This document shows positions 62,573 to 64,000 of a DNA stretch of 64,000 nucleotides, in pieces. Position 1 is the first letter of the stretch. Each line of letters opens with the position of its first letter. The position numbers and the translations under genes are program-made. The notes under the pieces were generated by a model. The model worked only from the letters and a program-made list of their open reading frames with translations. It was not told where the DNA came from and ran no database searches. The stretch covers positions 53,451-117,450 of the forward strand of contig JABARH010000018.1 in assembly GCA_019187665.1 (NCBI GenBank). The letters run 5' to 3'. The stretch is from Anaerolineales bacterium. GTDB lineage: Bacteria > Chloroflexota > Anaerolineae > Anaerolineales > Villigracilaceae.

Positions 62573-63826
62573 ATGCTTGACCGACTTTTTCGCCAGACCG
62601 ATGTGCCGCGTTCCTATCGCGCCACATTCCTGCATCTGTATTTCGATATCGGCTGGTTCGGGGTGCTAAGCGGCTCGGCGGTTTCGTTTCTCACAATTTA
62701 CGCGGCGCGGCTGGGCGCCTCTGCCTTGCAGATCGGATTGATCGCCGCCTCCTCCGCGGCGGTCAACCTGCTGATCGCCATTCCATCCGGGCGCTGGCTC
62801 GAACGCCGCGACACGCGCCGCGCCGTGTTTGGCGCCTCCGTTTTCTACCGTCTCGGTTACGCGTTGTGGATTCCGCTCCCATGGTTGTTCGACGCGCAAG
62901 GACAGATCTGGGCCTTGATCGTGCTGTCCTTCCTGATGGCGATTCCGCTCGCACCGCTGGGCGTGGGATTCAACGCGCTGTTCGCGGAGGCCGTGCCAGA
63001 ACGCTATCGCGCCTTCGTTGCAGGGAACAGGAATGTGCTGTTTGCCTTTGCCTACATGGCGAGCTCGCTCGTGTGCGGCTATCTGCTGGAGGCAGTCGCA
63101 TTTCCAGGCGGATATCAGATTGTCTTCGCCATCGGATTCTTCGGCGCGGCGATGAGCAGCCTGCACCTGTATTTCATCCGCCCGCAGCGCGAAGATGCCC
63201 TTCCGCATCCCTCTGCCCTCGCAGCGGATTCACCCTCGCCGGCTTCCTCTGCCCGCGGGCTGGCGTCTGTCATGCGCCTCGACGTTTTGCGCGGGCCATT
63301 TCGCAAGGTGTTAATCCTGTTGTTCTTCTTCCATTTTTCGCATTACATCTGCACGCCGCTCTACCCACTCTACAACGTGAACGTGCTGAATCTCAGCGAC
63401 GATCACATCGGCATTGGGACGGCTCTGTTCTACCTGACCGTCCTGATCGGTTCTGTGCAGTTGCATCGCATCGTCAACCATCTTGGCCACCGGCGCGTCA
63501 CCGGCTGGGGCGTCGTTGGCATGGCCTTATACCCGGCCCTGCTGGCCTTCTCGCGCACCGTCTGGCATTACTATGCCGTGTCGTTGATCGGAGGATTCAC
63601 CTGGGCGCTGGCGGGCGGCGCATATGCCAACTATATTCTCGAACGAATCCCCCCCGCTGATCGTCCCTCTCACCTGGCATGGTACAACGTGGCGTTGAAC
63701 GCGGCCATTCTCGCCGCATCTTTTTTTGGCACGGCCCTGGGCAACTGGACCGGCCTCGCCACCGCGTTATTTCTGTCCGGCTTGCTTCGCCTGCTTGCCG
63801 GCATAATGATCTTGAAACGCGAATAG
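62573..63826 (+). CDS. Major facilitator superfamily transporter
   Basis: This 417-residue protein has about 12 membrane helices in two halves joined by a charged loop at about residues 205-235. Conserved MFS loop motifs are seen: GRWLERRDTRRAVFG (loop 2-3) and HRIVNHLGHRRVTGWG in the second half. There is no recognisable substrate motif. The gene is divergent from the spermidine-synthase-like gene. It is probably a small-molecule exporter. The frame ends just before repeat copy 3. Confidence 0.8.
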   Translation: MLDRLFRQTDVPRSYRATFLHLYFDIGWFGVLSGSAVSFLTIYAARLGASALQIGLIAASSAAVNLLIAIPSGRWLERRDTRRAVFGASVFYRLGYALWIPLPWLFDAQGQIWALIVLSFLMAIPLAPLGVGFNALFAEAVPERYRAFVAGNRNVLFAFAYMASSLVCGYLLEAVAFPGGYQIVFAIGFFGAAMSSLHLYFIRPQREDALPHPSALAADSPSPASSARGLASVMRLDVLRGPFRKVLILLFFFHFSHYICTPLYPLYNVNVLNLSDDHIGIGTALFYLTVLIGSVQLHRIVNHLGHRRVTGWGVVGMALYPALLAFSRTVWHYYAVSLIGGFTWALAGGAYANYILERIPPADRPSHLAWYNVALNAAILAASFFGTALGNWTGLATALFLSGLLRLLAGIMILKRE

Positions 63827-63832
63827 AAAATT

Positions 63833-63874
63833 CTCTACCGTATATGAGAAGATTTTTACCGCAAAGCACGCTAG
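63833..63874. repeat. Dispersed ~43-bp repeat, copy 3
   Basis: CTCTACCGTATATGAGAAG and ACCGCAAAGCACGCTAGG match copies at 24036-24078 and (reversed) 29912-29954. It begins six bases after the MFS stop codon. Confidence 0.65.
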
Positions 63875-63896
63875 GTAGCACCGCAGTTAAACGTGG

Positions 63897-63998
63897 TCAT
63901 TGAGCCCATTGATGAGCCAGTTGAAGCAGGGCGATAGAGGGCCTGCCGCGCTGTTTGGGCAACTTCCAACGCGGGAGAGGAATGCGGAAGTGGAATAA
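63897..63998 (-). pseudogene. Possible C-terminal end of a transposase, cut by the window edge
   Basis: One minus-strand frame, ending with TGA at 63897, reads LFHFRIPLPRWKLPKQRGRP and then SIALLQLAHQWAQ. The basic, Pro-rich end looks like the tail of some DDE transposases. Only 33 residues are visible, so this is a weak call and could be chance. Confidence 0.2.
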
Positions 63999-64000
63999 TT

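Overview
The window reads as a piece of chromosome from a Chloroflexota bacterium, most likely class Anaerolineae. This is inferred from the gene families: DUF4012, DUF2723 and a YYY/DUF2298-like membrane protein, large SARP-type and NB-ARC regulators, a histidine-kinase-type membrane sensor, and long secreted beta-helix proteins with an InlB-type repeat. Base composition is moderately GC-rich. Several genes have a -10 box only 5-8 bases before the start codon and no Shine-Dalgarno site. I see no rRNA, tRNA, CRISPR array, phage or complete insertion sequence.

Layout. 0-7.2 kb: a DUF4012 envelope protein, a secreted two-domain protein, a DUF2723 membrane protein and a membrane-sensor Ser/Thr kinase, all +. 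7.3-10.8 kb: a GH4 glycosidase (-) divergent from a FAD oxidoreductase (+). 10.9-17.6 kb: two very large, divergently transcribed regulators. 17.7-23.9 kb: a small protein and two exported beta-helix proteins. 24-29.5 kb: a zinc-ribbon protein divergent from two paralogous SH3b proteins, an ErpA/HesB-type A-type carrier and a K+-independent membrane pyrophosphatase. 30-45.3 kb: a long minus-strand surface-glycan operon that begins with mutS and continues with rfbF, rfbG, rfbH, an SDR, a C-methyltransferase, a TPP enzyme, a NeuB-like synthase, a GT2, a flippase-like protein and a large polytopic membrane protein. Most junctions overlap by 1-8 bases. 45.4-58.6 kb: an unusual cluster of four Tat-exported sulfatase-fold enzymes, two paralogous small membrane proteins, a type I phosphodiesterase with a 57-residue membrane protein, and a sulfotransferase. 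A third beta-helix protein and a broken mutS copy sit inside it. 58.6-64 kb: phosphoglycerate mutase, a response regulator, a Lit-like membrane protein, a spermidine-synthase-like protein and an MFS transporter.

Functional themes. The glycan operon can be read as making a CDP-3,6-dideoxyhexose, perhaps a branched one (RfbF/G/H plus a YerE-like TPP enzyme or the C-methyltransferase), and a NeuB-type nonulosonate. These would be put on lipid or protein by the GT2 and membrane proteins. The neighbouring sulfatase-fold cluster faces outward (Tat signals). All four members have Thr where sulfatases have the formylglycine Cys, which points to phospho-transfer or phosphate-ester chemistry on surface polymers rather than classical desulfation.

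The non-coding DNA is rich in small mobile-looking repeats. There are four copies of a MITE-like element of about 130 bp (one internally deleted), three copies of a roughly 43-bp palindromic-region repeat, a REPIN-like double hairpin, and a roughly 70-bp direct repeat flanking the FAD oxidoreductase. One MITE copy sits inside a further inverted repeat that interrupts the mutS fragment. The best candidates for something undescribed are the Thr-type sulfatase/membrane-protein module (duplicated with the same 9-base gene spacing) and the history of the mutS duplication.
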